This document shows, piece by piece, positions 26,901-38,100 of a stretch of DNA of 64,000 nt. Within the stretch, counting starts at the first letter, position 1. Every line of letters starts with the position of its first letter. Below the pieces are notes generated by a model. That model was not told the DNA's origin. It searched no databases and was given only the letters and a program-made list of their open reading frames with translations. This stretch comes from Chamaea fasciata (taxonomy: Eukaryota; Chordata; Aves; Passeriformes; Sylviidae): the NCBI GenBank assembly GCA_029207755.1, contig JARCOQ010000009.1, forward strand, positions 34,184,914-34,248,913, written 5' to 3'. The translations under genes and the position numbers were made by a program.

Positions 26901-29900
26901 GTGTCAGAAAGCAGAGCCAAAGACATTCTGCATAAATTAGAAAACCTTCACTTCAGAATCCATTTCCTGCTAGGATTGTTAGAAAGCCAACAGTGTATCA
27001 CTCACCTATCCTAGAAAATACATGGTCCATATTCAGCACTAAAGCAACTGTCTATGTAATTTCCTTGTGCTAGGAACTTCAGTGCAACTGCCTTGGCTCA
27101 CTATTGGGCTTCTGAGGCATCTGCAAGGGACTGCCTGACAAGCTCCCCAGTGTATTTCAGGATGACTGACAGGACACAGTGGCTGCTGGAGGGGTGGCAG
27201 GGGGATGGGCATCCTTAAAGCTGTATAGTAGAGCATAAGCGTGGCAAAAAAAGATGAGAGTTGAAAAGGATTTGACAATTAGATGACACAAAGCAGGAAA
27301 TCGCTTGTATTTCCAGTGATTATCATTGGAATTTTCAGCACAGCAACCGTTTTGCCGTGCATTCTGACTGTATGCCAGCTTCAGTCTGGAGGCAGTGACT
27401 CACTCTCAGACTCCTGAACCGGACAGCAAAGGGATTCATAAAGCTCTCACCCAAGAACTTGGCACCAGATTTGTTTTCTCTGTTGTTTTTCTTCTATTGT
27501 ATGGTACTCTGCAATGACACACAATATATTATCCTAGCAATTTCAGAAAAGGCAAAGGTCTATTATTGCCTTCTAAAAAACAAAGGGAAGTTAAAGTAGT
27601 CGGGATTTGTATTTTTTACCAAGATACATATGGACAGGGCACCTGAGGATTTCCAAGATATGAAACATTGCTGAGGATACGTAATAGAATTTTTTTTACT
27701 AGTTGTTCTTAATTTCAGTATTTCCTGTACAGCTTCATTAATTGTTACCAACAGCAGTCTGGGAATAAAATGTGTTAGCCTTTTTGCTACAGTCAATACA
27801 GCAAGTTCAAATCTGACTTCACAGAACCACAAAAACAATTACTGCATCTTCCTTCAATCCTCTAGATGACACACAAAATAAGACATTCAGGATGCTAAAA
27901 TCTCCTAGTTTGGGCAAAGAAAAGCCCATGCTGTTGTACTGCAAAGAGAAGACCTCCTGTACTCCATAGGCCAGACCATACTCTGGAATGGAGCAGTATC
28001 TCCAGCACCTGGAAAGGATCTGTCCCATTTAACACCAGGTAAAACCTATAAAGCACCTGCTAAATTATTTAAATTTCCAGGCAACCTGTCAGGCTACTCT
28101 CTAATCATCTCAGACTTCATCATTTCTTACCACTAGCAACATGAAACACAACTATTAATGCACAGACACCACAAAGGAGAGCTGGAGAAGGTGTCAAGAT
28201 TCAGACCCATTAATAACATTTATTCACTGAAAGCTGCTGTATTTAAACAGGCTTTGCATTTAGGTGTAGGCTGGCAATGACATAACTAGAAGATTTTTTT
28301 CATCTTAGCCCCAAAAATTAAAACCAAAAAATCACAGAACTCCTTTTTGCATCTCCTTTCAATTCTGCCTGTGTTTACTTTCTCCCTAGAGCACTTTTTC
28401 AATCCACACCTGAGTAGCAGTTAAAATTCACAAGAACATAAGATTTCCACTAAGTTCTTCAACATAGTTCTCAGCATAAATAATGTGATACATCATACCT
28501 TACAATCAATCTACCAAGGAAAAGAACACAGCCTAAGCCTAGTTCTTTATGGATATTGGAGAAACCCCATGGCAAGCAATGGTTGATGATTGACCTAACG
28601 GCATTAAAAGGTTTAATTAAGGTTTATGAAAAAAAAAAACCAAAAAACTTCTGAGGTGGGATAAAGCATCACACCTCAACGAACTTTGTCTCATGAAAAC
28701 TTTCTTACATCCACTGAGATAAAAATTTAAGATTTTTCCCAGGTTTATAACATTCAGTCCAAGCTCTCTTCTTCTTGTTTAGTAATCATGTTTACTTTTC
28801 CTACAGTGCTTGCTATCAAAGCACTGTTTCAAGCAGAGGTTGTGTTCCTGTATCACATAAGGAAACAGAATCACAGAGGAAAAATTATTTACTCAAGATC
28901 AGAGAGATCACCAGTGGCAGAGTACTGGAATAAAAACATCATAACACTGGAGCACCTTACCCACTCTTTATTCAATTGAGGCCAAAAAGCAGGCTGGGGA
29001 GAGCAAAACATGTTCTGAAACAATTTACACTGTAAATCTATAGAAGATAGTCTCTCTTCCACACTCCTACGTTAAGGTTACCCTGATACAAGTACTGCTT
29101 ATTCCTAGGAAGATCAGAAAACATCTCCCCCAAACATCCTATCAGAATCCTTCCTTTGGTGAATGCAGGCCGGCTGCCTCACCAACAAATTCCAGGAGAT
29201 GTTCCAGCAGAAGTGTCAATCCTACAGCCTGAACAGCTCCACAGCCTTTGGCTCTGTACTGGCACTCAGGCCTGTTTCTCAACCAACAGCTATCCAAAAA
29301 ATGTGTTCCTGCCCTGAGCCTACAGCCACTGCAAGAAAAGGGTTCCCAGCGAAGTATACATGGAAACTTGGGAACCTGACAGTATCTCACTAGCAGCAAA
29401 CTAAATAATTTCACTCACCAGTGGAGTTCCACTGGATACGCACCATTGTGGGTGACAGCAGAATTAAATTACACTGCTAAGGCTAGACATGCTTTAATTA
29501 TCTAATGTTCACATTTCTTCCATGCACATTTTTGCAGGTACTGGAGTTTTTGGTCTGAAAACTAGAGTTCTAATATTTAGGGAACTGAAAAAGCATTTTA
29601 CTTTAAAAAAAAATTAAAAAAGCACAAAAAAGAAGGTGGTGTGACATCAGATGGCAGCATCTCATTTTAAAAAAATCATTAATATTTTTCGGACCTATTT
29701 TAAATTCTTAACTAAAACCCCAAAATCCTTCCACATGAGTCTCGGTGCTATTTTGACTGCATGCAGTTTGAGTCCAGAACAAGGACTCCACCATTTAAGT
29801 GGCACACAGTTCTTACATGGATGGCTATCTGAGCTCCTAACGATAGGTTAAGGAGGTCTGGCTCCAAGCCCTCCCTTTTGTTATCACGTTTAAAGTGTTC

Positions 29901-31618
29901 CTATCTGTGTTCAGAACCAGAGACCCTGTTCAAATAAAGTTCAAGTGGACCTTCCACTAAAAATAGGATATTGTTCAACTCATTAAAATAATAGACAATA
30001 GAAATTCCACGAGGTACTACAAAAAGGTTTCAAATTTTTTTTTAAATACAATTCCCTTTTTCCTTTTATTGCTATTTGCAGACAGTTATCTATTAAAACA
30101 TTACACTCTGCTGTTTTGCTTAAAAAATGTGTCTCAACTGTAAAAGAGGTAAAAAACCAGGGGTTCTTCTCTTTGCAGAGCTGCTACTGATTTTGCCAAC
30201 AGATTTGGTTATTTCCTACCCATGCCCTCCCCTGGGATGCTTCACCACCACGTACCACTTTATGTAACTGTTTTCTAACCGATAAAAAGGTCTGCATTTT
30301 TTGTTTCATCCAGTGACCTAAATAGTGTTTTAGTATTCTAGAACAGTATTCTTCCTCCCCACTGCTTGCAGCCATGCCCAAAACAACCCCAAAATTAAGG
30401 GTAGCAAATGTGATTGATACTTTATATATATATAACATATTGACTCTGAGATATGCACAGACATAAGAGAGAATTGATTCTTAGAGCCTGCCTCACTTTG
30501 GATGCTGGCAAGCAGCTCCCTAGCACATACAAAAAGCAGTCTAATGAAAAGGGACAGAACACAGTATTTAAGCAAAGCCACAATCTCTCCACACCATGCC
30601 CGCAAAAACGGACAGACCTGTCTCCCAGTGGGGTTCCCATTGCTGCACAGCACCCTATTTCCTTTATCAACTGTTACAACCAGTTTCAAATCACACCACG
30701 GCTCAGCAGAAAGCCCCTACAAAGCTGATAGAGCACTTCTGGTGAAACAGCTTCAGAAATAAAGCCTAAGGACAGTCCAGCCCATTCTGACCTCTGCCCA
30801 CAGTTCAACTCAACGATCTGGCTGAAGAGCAGACAGAAAGAAAAAAAAAAAAAAACACCAAACTTTGTTCCAAGGTGAATTAATTTCCCAACACTAATCA
30901 GCAGATTTGAACTAGGAGAAACAGTACAAATTCATTATGCTTTCCTCCTAAATGCCTGTCGCAAGGTTTAATTCTTTATTGTTGGATATATCTGGAACTT
31001 CACTAGGTCTGAACACAGCTCTTGTCTTCAGTTTTACCTAACGGAAAAGTGTGCACCTAAGGGTTTTGAAATATGCACAATGTTACACTGAATGTAACAG
31101 CCCTCCTTCAGCCCTCTATTGTAACAAATGTTTCATTATATTTTGAAATTTTAAAATTAACAAAATTGTGCGGTAAGTCATTATTTTCACACTGAGGTGT
31201 AATAAACATACATTTACACAATGTATGTTTATTGTTGCGCATTTTTTCAACTAGGTGCAACATCCAGCAAAACACCAGGACACTTTTTAAAATAACAGCA
31301 TCCATGCAACGTTTTATTCTTTCTTTTCCAACATTCCAAAATGGCTTCTCATATTTGGAAAATATGCAAACACACCACACAACTTCAGCTACCGGCTTGA
31401 AGTGATAAGACCATGACGATTAAACTATTTAGAATATTCAGAATTTTTTTTTTAATCGTGTTTAAAAGTTCATTTTTTAGAAAGCTGGCTAAGCAATCCA
31501 GCCTTCTGACTTTTTTAAACTTTTGGAGTGATTATTTTATTAAGCAGCTATGGTTCCATTTACAGCTTAATGTACATCCACTAAGAGGAAAATTGCCTGC
31601 ATTCTTCTTCGATCTTAC
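23925..31618 (-). other. CTNNA3 5'-UTR intron (inferred), no gene seen
   Basis: AT-rich sequence upstream of the start-codon exon. Because that exon begins at a splice acceptor 5 bases before the ATG, this stretch should be intron of the 5' UTR. It contains a perfect 13-bp inverted repeat at 31201-31233. A moderately coding-like but unrecognised ORF at 29163-29393 has no support from splice sites or family resemblance. Confidence 0.65.
31201..31233. repeat. Perfect 13-bp inverted repeat with 7-nt loop
   Basis: AATAAACATACAT (31201-31213) and its exact reverse complement ATGTATGTTTATT (31221-31233) are separated by TTACACA. The arms can form a hairpin. On both strands the outer arm also spells AATAAA. 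Confidence 0.95.
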
Positions 31619-31745
31619 CTTCTGAATCAAGACTCCAATGAAAGGAGCTCCTGGAAACAGCTCTGTGAGGAACTCCACTCGATGCAGCGGGACCCCAGGA
31701 GCACCGACAGCGAGGCTACAAATGGTCTCCTGTCAGTCCCAGTCC
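31619..31745 (-). other. Candidate CTNNA3 untranslated leader exon
   Basis: On the minus strand a pyrimidine-rich acceptor (TTTTGTTTCTTAG, AG at 31746-31747) and a strong donor (CAGAAG then GTAAGATC, GT at 31618-31617) enclose 127 bp. The segment is markedly richer in G+C and CpG than its surroundings and contains no ATG, as expected of a leader exon. It lies 7.7 kb upstream of the CTNNA3 start-codon exon in the right orientation, and that exon needs an upstream partner. I do not recognise the sequence from other CTNNA3 transcripts, so this is an inference from splice sites and position. Confidence 0.35.
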
Positions 31746-31747
31746 CT

Positions 31748-34433
31748 AAGAAACAAAACGGGAGGGCAGCACTCCACTGGAACTCCTCCCAAAATGGTAG
31801 CGCCTGACTTCGCCGACACCACCACTTCATAGACACCCAAGCTCACTCCCAGCCTCGTAAACCAGCTTTGACACAGGGCTTCAAGAACCTAAGTCAGACA
31901 CCAGGGAAGGCAATGGCAAAGCCCCCTCAAAAATCCATGAGGTGTTTAGGCTGAACATGAGAAGGGAAAGGGGAAGAAGGAAAGCAAAGGCCACCACTGT
32001 AAATCCACACTCAAATACAGATGCGATGCACACCTCCTTCATTCACCATCACAAAACACTCAAAACACACTTCCAGATTATAATCCCCCATTTGTAAGAT
32101 TTCCCACCAAGGCAGCCATTTTAAAAACGGATATGAGTGAAGTTCAGCTAATCTGCTAATACAGCAAATTAGAGTACCCCAAAGTGCAGTTTACAATACA
32201 CATAGAACAAGGAAACCTTTCTAAAAGTCCCAAAAGGTTGTGGCTGCTCAATATTTGCATCTATTGTGCTAGAGACTGGAGGTCTTAAATCATTCAGTCT
32301 GCAAATTTGAACTAGGTCCACGCGTCAGGCTGAATTTTCATTTTGGAAAATTTCAGCCAAAGCAGTTTGGCTATTTTTAGTTGATTTAGAGGTAAAAAGG
32401 GCACAGATGGCCTCAAGGTTGAGGAACCTGATGCTACCTAAGAGCATTGGGGAGACTCAACAAGGAATGAGGGAAAAAAACCCCAAACCTAAGGAAGGAG
32501 CACATATTGTGACTACAAAGAAGACAGGAGAAAGGAAAAAAAGAAAAGAAAAAAGGAAAAAAAAAAAAAAGAAAAAAACAAAAAAAGACTTGGACATACA
32601 TAAGTGACAGTACTGAAACAGTTGCAAGGAAGAAAAAAAAGTCAAGCACATTAAAGCCCTGTCATGCAAGGCCAACTGATTTCAGAAGTGTCTTCTGCAC
32701 TTACAGATGCACAGAAGGAATATAGCAAAAAAAAGGATGCAAAAGCCTCAAATATTATAAATATAAACTAAGCAGACTTTTCTAGATTATATAATACTTT
32801 ATTATGGAGAAATGTATTTGGTATTGCCATATTAAGCTTACAATTTCATTCATAATACATTCCTCTCAGGTTCATATTTGAAGCTTAAACCCTGAAAAAA
32901 ACTATTCTTTTCTCACCTGCAACTCATGAATTTAGAAGACATGAACAACAACAGAGAGATAAGAAAGCTGCTGGAGTAAGATTTAATTTTCTGAGTACTG
33001 TATTAAAACTATATCATGCAATTCAAGTATAAATCTCACCACTGCAGTTAGTATTTCTCAGCATTTCTTAGCTCTCTCATTTACCTCATGAGCACTATTT
33101 AAAAGTTAAGAACAAAAACACAATTCGCTCCACTGCAAAGGTCAATATAGACAAGTGGATTTATGTAAATTATCCCTATTACACTTTTTAAACCATCAGA
33201 TCTTTGCAACTGCATCAGTATCTCGTTTCTGAAGCAAATTACACTAGAGGTGAACAGCAACCCTCTATTTTAATAGACTCGCTAATGGGAGGTGTGAAAA
33301 ATGCTCATTTTCTTTGAAGCCTTTTGAGCCATCCTTTTGAGTTATCAAACGAGGAATGGGATTCAGCTGCTAAAGGCAAGCACCTAGAACCATTTTAGAT
33401 TCTGTAGCATCCATCAGAAAAACCTCTCGGACACTCCAGGTCTCCCGCAGACCTCAACCATATATGCAAGGGATGGATACGGGCATGCTTTAAAAGCTCA
33501 AAAGTGTCTAAAAGGGTGCTATGTTCAGACACCTCTGATAACCAGAGAGGTAACTGTTTTGAATTCCTGGGGCTTATTAAGAGGAATTACTTCAAAAGCT
33601 GTGGTAACTTCGGGGCAGCAGTCAGAATTGGCAGGGTTTGGAGAAGGTTTTTTGCCATCCTGGACCAATAAAAATAAGCAGCTTCTTACAAAAGACCCTG
33701 AAAGCGTTTTCAAATATTGCCGAGGCAGGTGCTAGCAAGGCTGAGAGGAGTGTTTGTACTAAAATGCCAAAAATGGGGCAGCACGGGCAACTGCATTGAT
33801 TTCGCCGGCAAGACAGACGAAAGCAGGAGCCACTCTACTAAAAGAGAACTCCCCGAAGCCCTGGATGAAATATATTTTACCTACTTATCTGCTTACACCA
33901 TTCATGCCACGGAAGTCAGCCTGAAACGCTGCAAGCTCTGAGCACAAGGCAGCCAGGTCCAGGACACGCCGGAGTATCCAGACACATTCTCTCCTCAGTA
34001 AGGGGGACATTCTCACGCCTCATGGCCCGAAATCCTCACGGTTTGTTTTATTGTTTGTTGGGGGGTGTTGGGTTTTTTGGGGTTTTTGTTTGTTTGTTTG
34101 TTTTCTGAAGGGGCCGTCTGCCTCCTCAGCCTCCTGAAGACACTTGCATCTGCTTTCCAACATGCCCAGCTCCCCGTTCCCCGTTCCCTTCGTCCCTTCT
34201 CCCAGCGGACACAGGCGCTCGCTCTGCTCTCCTTCCTGGAGGCGGGCGCGGCTGCAGCCCCAGGCCGGGAGCTGCCCTGAGGGGGAAAGGACACGGACCA
34301 AGGCAGAGAGCGCGAACCTGAGGGGAGGGTTTGCTCTGAGGCCAAGGGGGCGGCACAGAGCGGGCACTCCGGCCCGAGGGGACCCCAGGGGGATCGGACT
34401 CCAAGGGAGGGCTCGGATCTGAGGAGGGGCCAC
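31748..34433. other. Upstream region of CTNNA3, no gene seen
   Basis: AT-rich until about 33.9 kb. It includes A-rich and purine-rich stretches (around 32500-32600 an (A/G)-only run). From 34.13 to 34.43 kb the sequence turns GC-rich just before the hexanucleotide array. No ORF resembles a known protein. Confidence 0.7.
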
Positions 34434-35153
34434 CTCCTGCTCCTGCCCCTGCTCCTGCCCCTGCCCCTGCCCCTGCCCCTGCCCCTGCCCCTGCTCCTAC
34501 TCCTGCCCCTGCTCCTGCCCCTGCCCCTGCCCCTGCCCCTGCCCCTGCCCCTGCTCCTGCCCCTGCCCCTGCCCCTGCCCCTGCCCCTGCCCCTGCCCCT
34601 GCCCCTGCCCCTGCCCCTGCCCCTGCCCCTGCCCCTGCCCCTGCTCCTGCCCCTGCCCCTGCCCCTGCCCCTGCTCCTGCCCCTGCCCCTGCCCCTGCCC
34701 CTGCCCCTGCCCCTGCCCCTGCCCCTGCCCCTGCCCCTGCTCCTGCCCCTGCCCCTGCCCCTGCCCCTGCCCCTGCCCCTGCCCCTGCCCCTGCCCCTGC
34801 CCCTGCCCCTGCCCCTGCCCCTGCCCCTGCCCCTGCTCCTGCCCCTGCCCCTGCCCCTGCCCCTGCCCCTGCCCCTGCCCCTGCTCCTGCCCCTGCCCCT
34901 GCCCCTGCCCCTGCCCCTGCCCCTGCCCCTGCTCCTGCCCCTGCCCCTGCCCCTGCCCCTGCCCCTGCCCCTGCCCCTGCTCCTGCCCCTGCCCCTGCTC
35001 CTGCCCCTGCTCCTGCCCCTGCCCCTGCTCCTGCCCCTGCTCCTGCCCCTGCCCCTGCCCCTGCCCCTGCCCCTGCCCCTGCCCCTGCCCCTGCCCCTGC
35101 TCCTGCCCCTGCCCCTGCTCCTGCCCCTGCTCCTGCCCCTGCCCCTGCTCCTG
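34434..35153. repeat. (CCCCTG)n hexanucleotide array, about 120 units
   Basis: About 720 bp made of the hexamer CCCCTG (CAGGGG on the minus strand) with scattered CTCCTG variants and one CTCCTA unit near 34494-34499. Variant units show internal duplications: 34441-34500 and 34501-34560 are identical but for one base, and 34981-35034 recurs at 35101-35154. Frames read Pro-Leu, Pro-Cys or Pro-Ala on the plus strand and Gln-Gly, Arg-Gly or Gly-Ala on the minus, all without stops; a minus-strand ATG at 35172 opens a 348-codon Gly-Ala frame. That frame is a by-product of the repeat and I do not call it a gene. G4 runs every 6 nt on the minus strand predict quadruplex formation. Confidence 0.98.
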
Positions 35154-38100
35154 CTGATGCCTTAAGCTTCAACTTTCATATTTGCAGATCCTCTGTTACC
35201 TAGGGGTGCAGTTCTGAGCCTCATATTAAGCGCCAGTGAGCTTTTTTTCACAGGGTAGGTAGACAAAAAAAATCCCTTTTCTGCTGAGCACCGAGGACAA
35301 CTCTCAGGCCTGAAAACATAAACAGTGGTGGACTGAAGGGAGGAACAAGAAGGATGAGGCCTCACAACCTGAAGCTGTAATTGGACAATTAAAGCCCAAG
35401 ATGCAAATGGCCCAAAACTGAAAATGTAAGACCTCGTGACTGGGGGGACCTTTGGTGCGTGGCGTTTCGTGGTGGACTCGGGCTGCAGCCCTGGTCAGGC
35501 TCCTGTCCTGCCCAAGGCGGATCCTGGAGGCCTTTCGATAAATACCTACTTTATTCTCCAGCTCTGCCCAGTCTCTGTTTCAAGTCACCTTCCAGGCAAC
35601 ACTGCCCCTGCTCCTGCCCCGTGTGCCGGGGACGGTCCCCCCGCTCTTCCTTTGCCCTGTGTCAGGCAGGGAGGTAGGTAGTTCACAGAGGGAACCTGCG
35701 CACTACGCCTATTTGTTGGGGTTGATTTAAAACCATTTTATGTCAGTGTTCACAAATCCTCCCGTCTGACGTTTTCCCTGCTTTTCTTTCAGGTTGTTCC
35801 AGTCTCCTGTGATTCCCGCTCCCGTTTGATTCACCAGACGAGGTTCTGCTTTTTTATCTTCTGTAAGACTCTGGGTAGGATTTCACAGCTGCGACTGAGA
35901 GCTAGACCTATTGGGACACTGCACTTCTGGCAAACACGTTGAAAACTTAATCAATCAGATAAGGTACCCATGAAAACAAAGCAATTTTTAAAGCAAATAT
36001 ACTGTTTCTATTTGCGTTGGGTGAAGACAATCCCAGCCTTGGCCAGTGATAATCCAGGTAAGGAACCTGGCCAATTCACATTTCTACATGTCATGTACCT
36101 GGATTTCATTCCCACATGAGGCAAATGAAAAATTCCTTCCTGGTGAGTGGCTAAATGTACCCCCAGAACGGCAGCAGGGCATGGACAGACTGTCTGACCA
36201 GACTCAGGACCTTAGACACAACCCTGTGCCCACTAGTATAGATGTCATCATATTTTCTAAAATTATTTAGATTCAGCTAGGCCAAAGAAAATTTTATAAT
36301 CAGATTCCTTAACAAAATTTCACAGTCCTACAGTAACTTTTGATGTTAGCTGTCACTTGAAACACTTTAGAAAGAAATTTATTTGTTTAGAGAGAGCACA
36401 TTCCAATATTATGACTCTCCATTTTGCCTTCAGTTATTACCTGTAAGTCCAGTAATTAGTCATTTCTTTCTATTTTCAGTTGTTTATGCATCTATTTACT
36501 TCTAATGGAAGCACTGAGTTAATATATTTCATATTTGTACATTATTATTTAATCAACCTTGTCAGAATGATATTGAATGCCTAAGACATAATCTTATACA
36601 AACAATAAATAATACCATCTAAAGAGATGACTCTGGAAAAACAGCCTGCTTACAAGGCACTAATTCCCATCCCTGCTGAGAAACCATGCAGTATGAAATT
36701 AGTAGTTTGTCAGTTTAAATTGCAAAATTAATCACATCACTGTAAGTGTCAGAAATGAAATAGCAACAACCAAAATTCCTAAACTTAGCTCTTGAGTTTT
36801 ACACAAATCTCAAGACCTCCATTGCTCAAGTTTTGTTTCTTCAAACTATCTTTTGGAATTTTCACCAGGAATATCTCTCTTGTGTAGGAAATGCAGGCTA
36901 TTCAGGTGAGAATACATGAAGACTAAAAGGGATTATTCATTGACAATCCCAGAGTTCTCAGACAATTCAACAAAAGCACATTAATTATCACTGTGTCTCT
37001 CCACATGCAGCCCACCAGTGATAGAAACCAGCAGCAATACAGACCTATAAAAACCAAACTTTCCACCATGAGTGCTAATCCTGTACACCACATTTTTCTG
37101 CACAAGTACAATACTAACAGGAGGGGTGTAATTAGTACATCTTTAGTAGTGTAAAATAACCTACTTGTAGTAGCTTGATTTGAAAAAATGGGACATTGAG
37201 CTGAAAGCCCCACGGTAAATTGCCTCTAAAGCGTAATTAAGGGTGGTTTTATTCTATTTGTTCCTGAGTTTTAGCTTTCTTTCATTCAGGGTCTTGCAAT
37301 TCAAAATGTACAAAGTATTTGATTTGGGAAGGTTTATTGCTGCGATCTGTCTCTGAGGCATAATAGGAATTAAAGTGGTCATTTAGCCAGGATAGCTGCA
37401 CCCAACCAATAGTACAAACAGATTTAAATTTTAGGCACAAATGTGACTAAGCCAAGCACTAACCAAGAGGGAGATTTTCTGATGAAGGGGTTTTTCGTAA
37501 CTGACCACTACCTGATTTCATTTCTAAAGCCTCTGCTAAGCTGGAGGTACTAACACAAGGTGCACCTGCTGGTACTACCCACCATCATAATTCCTTCCTG
37601 GAGTGACAATGTGAAAGACAGCCTGTAAAACTCAGCAAAATAACAGGTTTTAATCACAACTAGTTAGAACAGACTGCAGAGATTGTTTTTATGGGGGGGG
37701 GGAAACCTCCAACAAAGTAGAAAATAATTATTTAATGAAAAATAGACAAAAAATCGTGTATTTTAAGATTTGAAGCATACAAAGGTGAGTAAATCAGGGT
37801 CTCTATAGCGATATCTGTGCTCAGAATGGGAACAAAAGTCAAGCAATACAAAACGGGAGCCAGAAGCCTACTTTACTTTCACACAGGTAGGAAGAATGTT
37901 ACCCTTTATGGTTTTGCAGATGCATGATGAAAGCCAAGTCTCATTAATAAACCTACCATGAGGGTGGTTTTGGCCCAGAGTAGCATTTTCCCTTGATATT
38001 CAGCGTAGCTGGATTTTGAAAGCATATCCACTTACCCGTTCTCATTAAAATGTAGGAAATGTGTGGATAAACCAGTTGCAAATAGGAACGTGCTTTTTGT

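Noticed and set aside
29142..29414. Overlapping ORFs of 76 and 90 codons with a coding-like look
   Set aside because: No recognised family, no suitable splice sites, and both strands are open, which points to base composition.
34126..35172. 348-codon minus-strand Gly-Ala ORF as a protein gene
   Set aside because: It is the direct product of the hexanucleotide array; the short flanking parts match no family. Kept only as a repeat.
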